Below, piece after piece: positions 29,782-42,689 of a DNA stretch of 64,000 bases. The position numbers and the translations under genes were made by a program. This stretch comes from Acanthococcus lagerstroemiae. Taxonomy: Eukaryota > Arthropoda > Insecta > Hemiptera > Eriococcidae. The notes beneath the pieces are model-generated. The model had not been told where the DNA came from. It saw only the letters and a program-made list of their open reading frames with translations, and did no database searches. Each line of letters starts with the position of its first letter. The first letter of the stretch is position 1. The stretch spans positions 46,575,497 through 46,639,496 of the forward strand of contig CM063107.1 in NCBI GenBank assembly GCA_031841125.1, in the 5' to 3' direction.

Positions 29782-32385
29782 ATTACAAACAAAACAGTGA
29801 TAACACTATCGGGCTCCTGGAACGTTGTACATCTTTCCGATCTGGATGATTGTTTTGTTTTTTTTTGTTTATGTAGCATCGGTACGAAGGTATGCTTCCC
29901 GCTATACAGCGCTTTAGTGACTTTAGGCTGTAAGCTGGGAGAAGCGATAAGTTCCACTTACCCCGGATTTACTCTTACCCCGGTTCACCTTAATCATGTT
30001 ATTTCATTGAATAAGATTTTTAGTTGTATGTTCAATTCCTTTCTCGTGCACATTTTCTTTTCGTGTACATTTCAATAAAATTCCCATATTTATCCGTATT
30101 TTTTCGCGTGCGTTCATTTATTCTTCGCGTGTCGAAAAATGGAACCTTTTTTTTAAATGCTCAGTGTTTGGGGAGAGCTATATCCCTCATAGCCCCCGGG
30201 CTCCTCCCTCTTCCCATTCACAAATCATGAATACCGGGATGAACGATAAACCACCGACAAGTAGAAGTTTGATATTGCATTAATAATTTTTACATGAGTG
30301 AAACATCACACATATTGTTAAGGTCTATAATCCGTTCGTATACAACTGGAACTAAAATTTTTGCGAAACGAATTTTACACGTCGACAAAAAATGTACCTA
30401 CTTCACAAGACGAGGTATCAAATTTATGTAAATAGGCTTTAGACTTTTTTTTTTTTTTTTTTTTCAAAGTGAACAGCAACCGGCGGAAAACGATGCACCG
30501 CATATAATGCATTTAATATGCATGATGATGTACGATAGTTATTCGGTATGCGGTAAGCCTTTTTGCGGTACTGTTTATACTGCTAATATGTTTGGCCCCC
30601 GCGGTTGGCGAAGGGTGTATTTCTGACGTGTCGTTAGGGGGTTTAGGAAGCGAGAACTATGCCACCCACCCAATATAACATCTAATTACGGCGGTAAACC
30701 CGCGCGATGATATTGCCTCCTATAAATAATAACATCTGCTTTCGCGTACAGCTTTTAACTTTTTACCCTAACGACGTCCGGGTGAGTTCGAAAATCACTG
30801 TTTCTTTATGTGCTGCGTGAATCGGATTTTAAATTAAAAATTTTCAACCGCGGCTCGTAACTAGGATCGAAATTTTCACCCACATTTGGTCACGTTTGAG
30901 GGGTGAAATTTTCGCGGCAAATTATGTCGATGTCTCGAGAGCTACAGCGAGGCAAAGGTGTGTAGAATTTCTACCTAGGAATCAGGGATAGACAATATAA
31001 TCTGATAGTAATGTTATTAATATCACGGCGTATTACATAATCAGTTTGTAATATTAAGTATCATGATATTTTTTCCAATTGCCGGTAATATAATAATATT
31101 ATTAGTATTATTAATATCGTTAAAAAATCGAAAGTTCGAAAAAGTAATTCAAGCATAGAGCCAGGGCCAGATATAGGCGAAATTAACCCTGTGGGGCCAG
31201 TATTGGAAAGCATTCTTTCACTTTGTGTCGTTCAAAACTGATAGAACGATTTTTGCCGCGCTCTTTCTTCTTGTTCGAAAAAAATAATAAAGCTAATTCT
31301 TCGTAAGCCACGAAAGTTACTGTATTTTAATTTTTCTTCAACTTCTGCTTTTCGTGTTATCTTTAGATGTTTTCCGAAGTGGTTCCTATGAGTCCCAATA
31401 TTACAAACGATTTTACGTAAATTCCTGTTTCTAGTTTCCTGATGAACTCGAAAACTAAAAGGTCAATTCTGTCGGGGGGGGGGGGTGTATTGGGAACAAG
31501 GTTCTATCTCCCCATTGCCCTGTTTGCCAGAAATGTTCGCGGCGCATGAAATTTTGACTAGTAAAATTTATCAGAAATTTCAATTAAAGATTGCGTGAAA
31601 TCGCTAAACGTCAGAGATTCGCCAGGATTCCAGCAGTAATTTTAATCAGAAAATGTTTTTCTCAGTGTACAAGAACTTTTTCACACAAATCTTTCCGGAA
31701 AATGTAAAAATTGAGTCGCTGTAATTTGCAGGTGTTTTCATCAAAAATAGAGTAAAAGGAACAATTATGAACCAAAAGGTACAAATATGGACCATCCCTC
31801 TACGGGTACTACTACTAGCGCTCTTGGTGGACTAATTCCAAAACTTGTTGCTAGGTACTGTAAACAACAATGTTCTACCCAGTTTTCGTGCTCCGGTTCA
31901 ATTCTTATAGTTCTTCACTATGTTATCAATTCACATTGTTAGAATTTGCTAGGTTTTAGAAGTTTATTCATTTCATAGATTATTAGATTGAAAAAATGAA
32001 AAGAATGAAAGTATCCAAAAAACTATATTTTCTAACCGCATATATGGTATTACAAAAATGCTTTCATGTAGAGTCGAATTTATTTGGTTATTTTTTTGAT
32101 TTTTCAAGGTTGGTTCATATTTATACCTAGGTCTGTATGAGTACCACAAGTTTCAGTTCCGCAAAAATTGGGATAGTGGGGCCTTTACAAAGTTAAAAAC
32201 ATGATCCATGAAACCAGACTGTGTGCCTCGCATTAAAATCGGATAATTTTGAGCCAAAATATTGAGAAATAAGAGTGGTCCGTACAGGCCCGTAGTCAAC
32301 CATCGGCGGTAGGGGTTGCTGACTATTTACCAGGGGGAGGGGCTTGAAGCTACATATAGTATATAATGTGAAGATTTCTACGAGG
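29782..32385. other. Long non-coding stretch
   Basis: 30460-31000 is GC-balanced and looks unique; it may be conserved host non-coding DNA. 31000-31130 is an AT-rich block with TAATATTATTAATA palindromes. A T-tract lies at 30446-30464 and a G12 tract at 31474-31485. No gene or RNA gene recognised. Confidence 0.4.
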
Positions 32386-32579
32386 CAGTGGTGTAGTTAG
32401 GGGGGACGAAAGGGGCTACCCCCCCCCGGAACATCCGAATTGCGCCAAACATGGTAGGAATTGCGCCGCTTCTTTTAAAGTAGCAGGAGCGAATTGCGCC
32501 ACCCGCCGATCAGGAGGGAAGGGTCAATTGCGTCGAGGCCGAATTACGCCTTGAATATTCTTTCCGTCACACTGGCTTA

Positions 32580-33404
32580 TGTATGTGTCCCACATATAAT
32601 CGACAAATTATTTGACAATGCGGTCGTCGTCAGGCATACACTGTAAGACATCTCCTGTGAAACATTCTTCAACTTCGTCAGGATCAAGCATCACCCAACC
32701 AAAAATGTGTTGCAACCATTCTCCTATTTCATTTCCATCCTTTTGTCGATCCTTGTAGATGGTTGCCAACAGTGGCGTAGCCAGGATTTTTCCAAGGGAG
32801 GGGTCAACAAAATTTTGGGTGGGGATGCACCTAATATGAACTGTATATTTTTACATTGACGTATCAGTATGTTGTGCTTTTCAATATGAATTTAAATTTC
32901 ATTTCGCGCATTTACTGTGATACGACCACTGTCGACCAGCATGTAAAAAATTCTCTCGGGGGGGGGGGATTCTTCCCTCCTTGACTATGCCACTGTTTGC
33001 CAAACCCAGTCCTTGTATGCACCGCCACCAGGTCTGTGTCGCGTGAAAACGGCACCCAATGAGGTCTGCTGTTGGCCACATTGTTTTTGCAGCATTTTGG
33101 AGAGCTTTCGCTCAAAATCTGAGACAACAAATTTCGGCTCAATTTCAATGTTGAATTTCTCAGCTTCATTGACTACTAACGTTAGTGCCTTCAGGTACGT
33201 AGTTTCAGCTTTATCTGGCCATAAAAGGAAAACCAGAGAGACGTACTGTTCATCCTGTACAGTATGAAGAGTGACGATTTGCTTAAATAACTTTAGGCAA
33301 TATTTGAAGGTCCCATGTACGCAGAGCGTAGGTATTGCAGAGGTGCAATTCACATACCGTAATAAGCGGAATTCAGCCACCCTCATTTCTTTTGCATGGC
33401 GCAA
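32580..33404 (-). pseudogene. MULE transposase, disrupted
   Basis: From 33404 downwards the minus strand reads YVSLVFLLWPDKAETTYLKA and FVVSDFERKLSKML, the MULE DDE core region with the D of SDFE. After a frame change it gives GCRFHATQTWWRCIQGLGLA. Beyond the inserted MITE the frame resumes with IGEWLQHIFGW, LDPDEVEECF and PDDDRIVK followed by a stop and FVDYMWDTYI. The order matches MULE/Phantom transposases. The copy is killed by at least one frameshift, a stop and the insertion. The N-terminal zinc-finger part is absent, so it was truncated before that. Confidence 0.75.
32770..32995. mobile_element. hAT-like MITE (CAGTGGCGTAGCC family) inside the MULE
   Basis: The left end CAGTGGCGTAGCC and right end TGACTATGCCACTG are inverted. 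Flanks GTTGCCAA (32762-32769) and TTTGCCAA (32996-33003) match at 7 of 8. It interrupts the MULE coding region just after the LGLA motif, and removing it rejoins the transposase frame. Confidence 0.8.
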
Positions 33405-33690
33405 CTCGACCTACCAATTTTCATTGTTTGGCGCAACTCGCCTCCCCCCCCCCCCAAGGCACCTGAAATTGAATGTAAAATATGAAAAGATGAGCAAGTT
33501 TTCGCCTTTAAAACACTTTTTTTTTTTTTTTTTTTTGTTTTTGTTTTTCGTTCGAGCAGTAATTTTACCTTCATTTTTTATAAAATCGTCCTCTAATATC
33601 GGCGATTTTAAAAAAATACCTCAATTTTCGAAAATGTTACTTTGCCCCCCCCCCCGCTTCTGCCTTAGGAAAGTCCTGGTTACACCACTG

Positions 33691-35009
33691 AATCATGGGT
33701 AGAACAGCTCGGCTGTTCATTCGAATCATTCAGTGAAATTGGAGGTTCGTTGTGCAGGCTCGAATTCAAAGAAGTTGGAGTCGGATCTTTACCGTCGCAT
33801 TTTTATGATTTTACCCTAAATTTCTTCAGCTACTTATCCAATATGTTTAAAATACAGAAACCAAACATTCTGGGGAAAAAATAGCAAATTTTCAGCGTTA
33901 CAATAAGAACATTTTGAATTTGGTCTCAAAATTTATAATCAAAACTGGTAATTCAACTTATACCGACAACCCATTGAAAAAAAAATGAATATATCGCCTG
34001 AAAAAAGATTAACACATTTACAAGGATCAAAGTTTCGAACTTTTGGAAGTAAAAAATTATATTTCTGTGGACTTCTCAAATTATCAGTTCTCAAACAGTC
34101 ATTCAGGCATTTAGATAGCGATATTTAATGTGAACTGGATTGCGAGCGAGCCTACCACTGTGTGTTTGTGAATTAAGAACAACAAACACACGATTCGTCT
34201 ATCTTTCAAAGCAAAATCAGTGTGGCCAAGTTTATAAACATTAAATGTAGTGGAAAGAAAAGTCTTGAACAAAACTAATGAAAAAAATATAAGGAATTCG
34301 TTATTTTTACTCACGAAATTTTGCCAGGGGGGCTCCAGCAAGCCGTAGGGGGTGCTCAGCACCCCTAGCATCCAGCCTGGGTCCATAACTGTACTCTTTA
34401 CTCTATAGCATTTTCCAAATTTTAACTTCAAATGCGAATACCCCGTCATGAATAGGCTCGGTAAAGTTTCATTCGATAGGGATTTTTGCTTTTTCTATAC
34501 TATCATGCATAACATTAAACCGTCCAAACTAAGTGAAGCCTTTTCACGTATGATGACACGAATACAGAATCTGATTGCAGTTTCCATCATCTCTATCTTT
34601 ATGAAATCGTTTATTCCTATTTACGTATGTTTGGAGTTGACACATGAATTGCAAGAACTGAGTGGTTTCATTTCTAGGATGTATTCATGTGACCCCTGAA
34701 AATACTTTAGGCTTAAAGTTATGTCCAGATCCTAGTTTTAAAAAAGTGCTATAAGATTTTGCCTTCAATGATTCCCCTAAATATTTTTAGTGTAATAATT
34801 CAACAAAACATGTCATACTGACCTATTTTACTCGTCCCTATAATTTTAGTGATTATAAGTGCCCCCCCCCCCTTCCAACCTTCAGAAATTACGGTGATAA
34901 AAGATTAGAGAATATACGGAAAACACTAAATAGTGTTCAAGTCAATCTTATGAGTAAAATGTGTTTTTTATTGACAAAATATAAGTCAATACAACCCTGT
35001 CGAGATTGG
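33691..35009. other. Non-coding spacer
   Basis: AT-rich, with a GGGGTGCTCAGCACCCC palindrome near 34351-34367 and a C11 tract at 34862-34872. No gene recognised. Confidence 0.4.
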
Positions 35010-35245
35010 GGGGGGGGGGAATACTCCGGGCCCGGACTTTCAAGGAGGCTCGATATTTTTAAAATGCCTGAATTTCAATCACTGTACATCAAATCAGCAA
35101 AATCATTCCTTACACCATGAAAGAAACCTCTTATCCCGTAGCTTATAATTTTTTCCCATCTAACAAAAGAACAAACTGAACTGGAAGGAAAGGGGGGCCG
35201 TGGAAATTTCCCCAGGCCCTCTTTTTCTGTCTACGAGGCTGCGTC
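35010..35245 (-). repeat. Dispersed repeat, inverted copy of 23035-23285
   Basis: The reverse complement of this segment carries the same ordered blocks as 23035-23285. Its left edge adjoins a G12 tract (35008-35019). Confidence 0.7.
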
Positions 35246-37994
35246 AGTGTATCGAGTTTAAACTCCATAATAGCCCCATAAGCTCTAAAATCTTAACTCT
35301 TTTTTGAAAATTGAAGTACCTATTATGTTAATTAGGTATCTGATAAAATTTTTGAAAACATCTTTATCTTTAGTAACATAAAAATGGGTAATGCGGAAAA
35401 ATGGGAACGTATCCGAACACACCAGCTTAATATTGAGCAAGTAGACAAAGAATTATAATTTTGTTTTCACGTAATGTTCTTAGGAACGTGAAATTTTCTG
35501 TTCCCAGTCACTCCCGCTGCCCTTATCTATAAATGTACGCACTGAACGAAGAACAGCTTTTTAGGTTTCTGCTACATAAAAGTAGTTGGGATAAAAAAAG
35601 ATACTACTAAACAGGGGTTGGGGGCCTTCCCCCTGTAGGAATTTTCCCCTCCGTAATTGGGAAAGTTTACCATTTCAGTCTGGCTGAGTTAGAAAAACCG
35701 AACAAGTCAAGGGTTTTTTTATGTGTGTGTGTTGTTTTTTGTTTTTTTTTCTTTGATACCTCTGGGAATTGAGTTGAGTAGTTGGAAAAATCCAACAAGT
35801 TGAAGGTTTTCTTCTTTTGCTGTAATACTTGGGAATTTTGAGTTTAATTAGTTGGGACTTTCACAGTTTTGCCCCCCCCCTTCCCCCAAGGAAAAACTCT
35901 GTGGTACGTCCCTGCTACTAAACTACATATTTACCTCATCCAAAACTAACTGAATTCCGAAATAAATTTATAGGGTAGCTAACATTTTAATCACAGCGGG
36001 GGTTATCATTATTAACCCAGACGCCGCGAGGAGGCAACGAATGGATTTGCTAGAGTTTGAAAAATAAAAATGTATATTGCACCCAAAATGAATGTTATTT
36101 TTCTAAAAAAAAAAAAAATTTTCCCAGCTCCTCCTACCCATAGAATCTGGAATTGTCAAAACCTGGCAGAAACCGTGATCATGGATCTTCTTTAAAATAT
36201 ACACAAGGTAACTAAAGAGTCTGTTGCTTTTCTTATTAGGATCTAACATGTACCTCTCAGGTACATTACCTCACTGCACATTGCTGGAATAAATTAAAAA
36301 TTACCAGAATCCGCGGAATTTTTTCTCAGAATTTGCTTCTTGTAATTTTAGAGTCAGCATCACTGAGCCTCTTAGAGTACTTTTTTTCATCTCTTCCAAC
36401 CATTGTTTCATTGAATTGATTACAGAGTGCGATCGTGTTATTGATAGAAATTCCCATGGAAATTTGTAGTAAAAAATACTATTACTACAGAAGTTTATGA
36501 TGAGGGGAAGGGGGATCTTCAGTTTTGTTTCATTAAATTGATTGCAGAGAGGGTATTCGTGTTATTAATATAGTGATAGAGTTGCGCAACTGCAGTCTGC
36601 AGCTTCGCAGTTCGAACTAAGTTTGAATAGTAAACGCTCATATTCTTTGATGATAAAGTTTGTTCTCGAATGACTGTGTTTAAGAAGTATATCTCGGCAG
36701 ATTGTTAACATTCCTATGAATCTTGAATCCAGTTTCGGCACATTGAGCACGCTAGGAATAAAATGAGCTGAGGAGGAGCTAGTTTTTACTGATAACAGAT
36801 CTATATCAGATCGATAATTAGTTATTAATCTAATCTTCATCGGTTTCAAGTCGATAATTTTCGAAAGAAATTAAAAAAGAAAAATTGAAAAGGTAGATAA
36901 CTTTTATGTGCATGATAAATGGGAGAACCGAAATTATAAGTCGAGTACCTACTTATAGAGTTGTAAGTACAAGATTTCAAAAAAAAAAAAAAAAAAAAAA
37001 AAAAATAGATTAGAAGAATGTTATCTAAAGAGTACAGGGAAAGAAGCAGGTAAGTCACTTTTGTGGCGAAGCGAGAAAAATGAAAAACAGTTTGCTTATA
37101 CATACGTGGTTCTTTACCTGTGCGTGAATTTTGAAACCCGTTTTTCTGGACTATAGCATCGTTTTAGGCATCCTACCATAGCTCAGCTACTTCTACTCAT
37201 TACTCCCGTTCCAATGGTATTAGTAATTCAATTTCGCTAAAAAAGTGACTTACCTGCTTCTTCTCCTGTAGTCTACCCTTCATCTGGTACGAGCCGTGAA
37301 GAGTTGTCAATTTGTGTTCTTGCTTCTACCCTCCCACCCAAGTATGAAGTTTCTTTTCATTTGAAATCGAATACAATCTAAAAGTTTGATTTTAGCCATA
37401 ATTATTTTACACCATCGACAAAGTGGCGGGTAACTGTCGAGAGTCAAGATGCGTGCTTTCTTGTCGACCTTTCTCGAGTAGCGAGGTCACTTGTTAATTT
37501 ATTCCAGCAGTGTGTAATGAGGTGCATATTCAATTCCAATCACCAATAAGCGTAATAATTACTTATCCATGCACGTGTAACTCCGGATAAGAAAAAGCTC
37601 CTTAGCGTCAAAAAGTTTTTGAGATATAGGGGGGAAAACTTCACACAGCTTGTTCTTGACAAGTACAAGGCCCAATTTGAGACCTCTGTCCAGCTTCAAA
37701 AAAACGATATTTGGACTTTCACATTATTATCACGGGAAAGTACGTCTACATATCTACCAGGACCTGTAAAAGCCCTGAATTCGATATTTATCAAGGAGTT
37801 TCTTCTTATCCGGAGTCACACGTACTGCTTACACCCAGCCAGAAATGACTGGCCACAAAATTATGAAATCCTTAAAGTGACTGTAAAACCGCCACTGAAT
37901 AAGGATACTTGCCCTATTCGCATGAAATAGGTAAGCAGCCCTCAAACAGTTTCTACTTACAACAGTAGTTCATGGTCCATGGCGCCGTAGGTAC
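35246..37994. other. Non-coding stretch with A27 tract
   Basis: Includes 27 consecutive A at 36979-37005 and several C-rich phrases. The open frames 36565-36849 (-) and 37619-37930 (+) show no motif I can place and no splice context that convinces me. Confidence 0.4.
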
Positions 37995-38152
37995 CTTACA
38001 GGTGACCAGTAAACTCGAAAAGCCCCACCAAGCAGCAAAGAGGAATCCAACCTCCAAAATCGACTCACCCGGGGTATACCAAACAGCGGCAGTAGTCCAC
38101 TTGTTGACTTGCGGACTACTGATGTCTAGCGACATAAACGCATATAACTGAC
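37995..38152 (-). CDS. Probable internal exon of a host membrane protein
   Basis: On the minus strand a strong acceptor (CCCCCCTCGCACTTCAG) precedes 158 nt open in phase 1, ending TGT AAG at a GTACCT donor. The exon encodes QLYAFMSLDISSPQVNKWTT, then VWYTPGESILEVG. A hydrophobic, membrane-like segment follows (FLFAAWWGFSSLLVTC). Aromatic, Trp-rich composition, good splice sites at both ends and even phase support a real exon. I cannot name the protein. It shares a strand with the orthopedia exons and with 26323-26548 but cannot join the latter directly, since the phases differ (0 versus 2). Confidence 0.5.
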
Positions 38153-38188
38153 CTGAAGTGCGAGGGGGGTTCATATAGTATCACAATA

Positions 38189-38806
38189 ATGTGGCAGTTT
38201 CTATTTAAAAAAAAAAAAAAAAAAAAGGTAACTTTGTCAATCCGACCAATTTTGAGTTACAGACAGTACGTAATAGAGGAATGAATGCCCATTCCAACGA
38301 GCTATCAGAGAGATTTGTAACGTTTTTTGTTCCGGAGATACAAGTGGTCAAAGATGAATGTAACAAAAACGTTTTTGGGAAAAGCGCATTTAAAGTTAGA
38401 CACACCTTTTTCTCCCACTCCGTCAAGCGGCCCTGACTTGCCGCAGAATCACGTTACCAGCCACGACGAGGGCTTGTTGGAAAGGTAATTTTTCGCTCTT
38501 CTGCGTGGTAACAATTCAGAACATCGGATTTTTTCGTGAGCTCCGAAAAACCACGAAGAAGCGAACGCAGACATTCGCATTCTTTTCTCATTCTCTTTCA
38601 TAATTCTCTTCCTCTCTCTCCCTATTCTCTCTCATGCGCGTAAATTTTGTCTCCTCGTTATTGCAATGTTTTTTTTTTCTATAGAAATCAACCAAAATTT
38701 CAAAATTGATTTTTTCGACCAAAAAAAATTTGTTTTTCTTTTTTTCACGTTTTCTGAGATTTTGATCGATCGACAAAGTTACCCCTTTTTATAGAAACTG
38801 CCACAT
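38189..38806. mobile_element. MITE with ATGTGGCAGTTTCTAT termini and TA flanks
   Basis: The left ATGTGGCAGTTTCTAT and right ATAGAAACTGCCACAT are perfect 16-bp inverted repeats. GTAACTTTGTC/GACAAAGTTAC extends the arms further in. Both sides are flanked by TA, as in Tc1/mariner targets. The open frame 38205-38426 (-) is internal and not recognisable. It begins 37 bp from the acceptor of the exon at 37995-38152. Confidence 0.72.
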
Positions 38807-39694
<888 letters not shown>

Positions 39695-40184
39695 TCCCCT
39701 CCTCTCTCGACGCAAGTAGTTGGATGGCACTGAATATGAGATATTAAGAGGCCAAGGGGCTTAAGTGACGTAACTTGCTGATATTTGAAATAAACTGAAA
39801 TGAGAGTTCTTCTGTCCCAATCGGGAGGATACCAATAATGTGTTCACTGGAAAGTTTTTGGATTGCTACCCGACAGTCAACCTAAAAATGACAAAAAGCC
39901 ACAGTTTTTTCTGTACCACGGGGTGTATTTCCTATCTGGAAGATTGCGTTTCTATCCCCTGGCATTCGTATGATATTATGATACATGAAACAAAGAAGAT
40001 AATTAATGTTCGTATCTGTCGATATACATGATTTCCAAAGGCGGATTAAGGGAGGTGGAGTAGCTTCCTCCATTGTTTTGAAATCATCTGAAATTCTCAT
40101 CACCATTAATATTCTCTCACCATGTTGGGTACATAACCCCAAGCCCCCTTTGAAAAGACTGACAGAAACAAAATTTGGCATTTA

Positions 40185-40760
40185 AACACCCTCTTCTTTA
40201 ATTGCCACGGCTTAGCTTGCGAAGAAAGACTTTTGGATGTAGAGCATGCCCTAAAGAAGATCAAGTACGGCGTAATAGGAATCAGCGAAATAAAAAGGAA
40301 AGGTGAGTGTTTTCAAAGTACAAAAAGAAGAAGAATGGGTCACGATAGTAAGGGGGGATTTTAATGCCAAAATAGGTAAAAACAAATCAGCGAACGCATG
40401 CCTAGGACAATTCACATTAGACAAGACGAATAAAAATTGATATAAACTGTTGGAATTCGCAGACCAAAATAACCTAAAAATAGGCAGCCTTCACTTTTTA
40501 AAGGAAAAACCCTCACAGAAAAAATGGACCTAGGAATCCCCGGATGGTCTCATGAAAAACGAGATTAATCACCTTCTTATAAACAAAATTCAAATTGTAA
40601 AAAACCTGGAAATAATAATTAGTTTCGACTTCTCCTCGGACCACAAAACGGAAAGGGCATCTCTCAAAATACCACTGAACCCATACTTCAGTACCCACAA
40701 ACAAACGAAGAAAAAAATAATAATTCTTGTGCATAAATACAAAACCGCTACGAATTAAAG
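40185..40760 (+). pseudogene. RTE-like retrotransposon fragment, AP-endonuclease domain
   Basis: Several frames give CHGLACEERLLDVEHALKKI, IGISEIKRKGE, VRGDFNAKIGKNKSANACLG, KKWTWESPDG-like and FSSDHKTERASLKI. This is the order of the APE endonuclease of RTE-type non-LTR elements (catalytic GDFNA and SDH motifs). Frameshifts and stops are frequent, and an internal stretch between 40305 and 40335 is lost. Flanking DNA to 41100 may be further decayed body. Confidence 0.7.
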
Positions 40761-41279
40761 ACGAGAAGTTTGGGAAATACTGTACGAGCCCAAAGTATGT
40801 ATAACATGCTAGAGGAGACTACTCGGTATACAATCAGGGAAGTAGGGACCTGCTGAAATAATATAAAAACTGACGATCAGCTCTCGAAAAGCACGAAAAA
40901 ACTCCTTACACTAAGAGAAAACTTGAATAAAAAGTCTCAAAAAACAATCAAAGATAAGATAGAACTCAGCGAGGTAGAAAAATCAGTGAAGAGAGAAATA
41001 CGTCGGGATGTCAGGAATATCGATACAACATTAATCGAAAAAATAATTAACACAAATGGCCTTACAAAATTAGGAAACAAATTAACTTAGAAAGGTACCT
41101 CACGAACCTCAATAACACGTCAACCTGGAAAAGTAAGTACACGAAAATCCAAATGTCAAAGCATTACTTCTATCGCATAAAGGAGCCCTTGATACACCCT
41201 TATACATACAATAGGAGATTATATATGTAAATTGTCATGAATTCAGAAATGAAGAGACTTGGTGACTTGGGTGTAGGCT

Positions 41280-41710
41280 ACTACTAAATACAAATTATCA
41301 TTTTCCAGACACATAGTCCTCATCACCTCAAAATGTAAAAGAAAAGCTAGTTTTATCAAAAGGAACAGCGTTAATTACAAGAAATATGAAACTAAGAAAC
41401 TATTATTTTTTGCTTTGGTAAGATCAATCTCGGAATTCAGCGCTATTATCTGGGAGCTGCAAGATGAAGGTAAAATTGAAAAAATTGAAAAAGTCCAAGA
41501 AACATTTTAAAAATATTTACTATAATGATCTCTATTTATATATTACCCATACAACCTGAAATATACTAACCATTGCAGGGGTTTGAAATGATGAGTATAG
41601 GTATAGACGAAAATTATTAGCTACGTTATTCTTGTGGGACATTATTAATGGAAGAGTCAAAGATACCTATTAGATACTATAAATTTCCGAATCCCAACGT
41701 TCAATAACAG
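41280..41710 (+). pseudogene. Non-LTR reverse transcriptase C-terminal fragment
   Basis: Frames give FFALVRSISEFSAIIWE, KIEKIEKVQETF and, further on, RRKLLATLFLWDIINGRV with a NFRIPTFNNRDNALF-like tail. This thumb-like order (LVRSI..EF..IW, IE.VQ..F, RR..L) is typical of jockey/CR1-like elements. Stops and indels show it is dead. Its relation to the endonuclease fragment upstream is unclear; it may be a different element. Confidence 0.6.
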
Positions 41711-42289
41711 AGACAATGCTCTTTTTGCTGCCCCAAAGGGATGTAACTCCGGCCTCTGCGGCATACTCGTCTTTACAGTGAGGTAGCTAGAGCAAATTCA
41801 GAGGCGGATATTTGCTTTATGAATCATAAAGCATTTAGTAACATCATTCAGAAGCATTTATCGGCCTCTGAGCCAGCTTGGTTTCAGTGACTTTCTCCCT
41901 CTCTCCCTTTCCCTACCCTCTAACCCTCCTCTTCATTGTCATTTTCTTCTTTCCCTATATATTCCATTTGCTTCCGGTATTTTCAGGGTATCACTTCCCT
42001 CAGCCCTCCAGCCAGATTATTTCCCATCATTTTCCCAGTCCCCCTCCCCCCATTCTTCAATTAATAGTGGAAAAATTGCAATACACTGTACTTTGTCTTC
42101 TCCTAATCTGGCCAGTTTTGGCCGAAGAGGGGAGGGGAGACAGTAATATTAAATAAATAAATAATTGATGAATGTGATGCGGGCAAGAAAAAGGGTATCT
42201 CACATGCAAAAGAACGTAATATTTTTCTAATTGCTTTTCTGTTAATTCATTAATTATTAATTTTTTTTTGAGTCTGGAATTATTTTTAG
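41711..42289. other. Non-coding spacer
   Basis: Pyrimidine-rich 41885-42060 gives an artefactual open frame. No gene recognised. Confidence 0.4.
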
Positions 42290-42510
42290 TATTTTTGAGT
42301 AAAAAACTATAAAAATCACTTTTTGGGAAAAAAATACTGAAAAATAAGCAGAATTGGTGCAAAATATGCAGTAAATGCCAAAATATGCGACATATACAAA
42401 ATGAAGTACTGCTCATTTGACTCAGAATTCTGTGATTCGTGAAGATCTTTTGAAATTTCTGGAATATACGCCATAAATAGAAATATACATTTGCCTAAAA
42501 ATTGCAACCC
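42290..42510 (-). repeat. Dispersed repeat, inverted relative to 45960-46145
   Basis: Read on the minus strand, TTTCAAAAGATCTTCACGAA, TCACAGAATT, GAGTCAAATGAGCAG, a TTTTTTCC block and ACTCAAAAATACTAAAAATAA occur in the same order as in 45960-46145 on the plus strand. Confidence 0.75.
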
Positions 42511-42689
42511 TGGTCATTATAAGAGAATTTTCCAATTCTAAATTCTTTGTTCTCTCTCTCTCTCTCTCAAGGTATGGTGTATGCTGATTTTCAAATTTGT
42601 AAAAAGGACCTTGATTGAAAACAAATTACTTAAATGACCTTTTTTCAAAATAAATGACTTTAAATGACTGTTAGACACCCTGTATATAG

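Larger units (their letters stand above)
32436..33440 (-). mobile_element. Mutator-like (MULE) element with GCGCAA-type termini
   Basis: The left end CGAATTGCGCCAAACA..TGGTAGG..AATTGCGCC corresponds to the reverse complement of the right end (GGCGCAACTCG, CCTACC, TGTTTGGCGCAACTCG). The inverted termini are about 33-43 bp. The element codes on the minus strand for a decayed MULE transposase and is split by the MITE at 32770-32995. Because of C-rich flanks no target duplication could be read. Confidence 0.7.
32386..33690. mobile_element. Outer MITE-like element holding a MULE
   Basis: The left end CAGTGGTGTAGTTAGG and right end CCTGGTTACACCACTG are near-perfect inverted repeats, resembling the CAGTGG(C/T)GTAGC hAT-like MITE family. 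C-rich tracts next to both junctions fit the remains of the broken outer element. Flanking 8-mers do not match, so the outer limits are less certain than the termini. Confidence 0.55.

Noticed and set aside
33271..33702. 143-codon plus-strand open frame
   Set aside because: Antisense to the MULE transposase remnant and then runs through poly(T) and poly(C).
37619..37930. 103-codon plus-strand open frame of fairly balanced composition
   Set aside because: It starts at TTG, has no family resemblance I can state and no convincing splice sites. Left as non-coding, though a translated search would be worthwhile.
41878..42156. Hydrophobic 92-codon plus-strand open frame
   Set aside because: Pyrimidine-rich low-complexity DNA gives the Leu/Phe/Pro/Ser content; no signal or family pattern.
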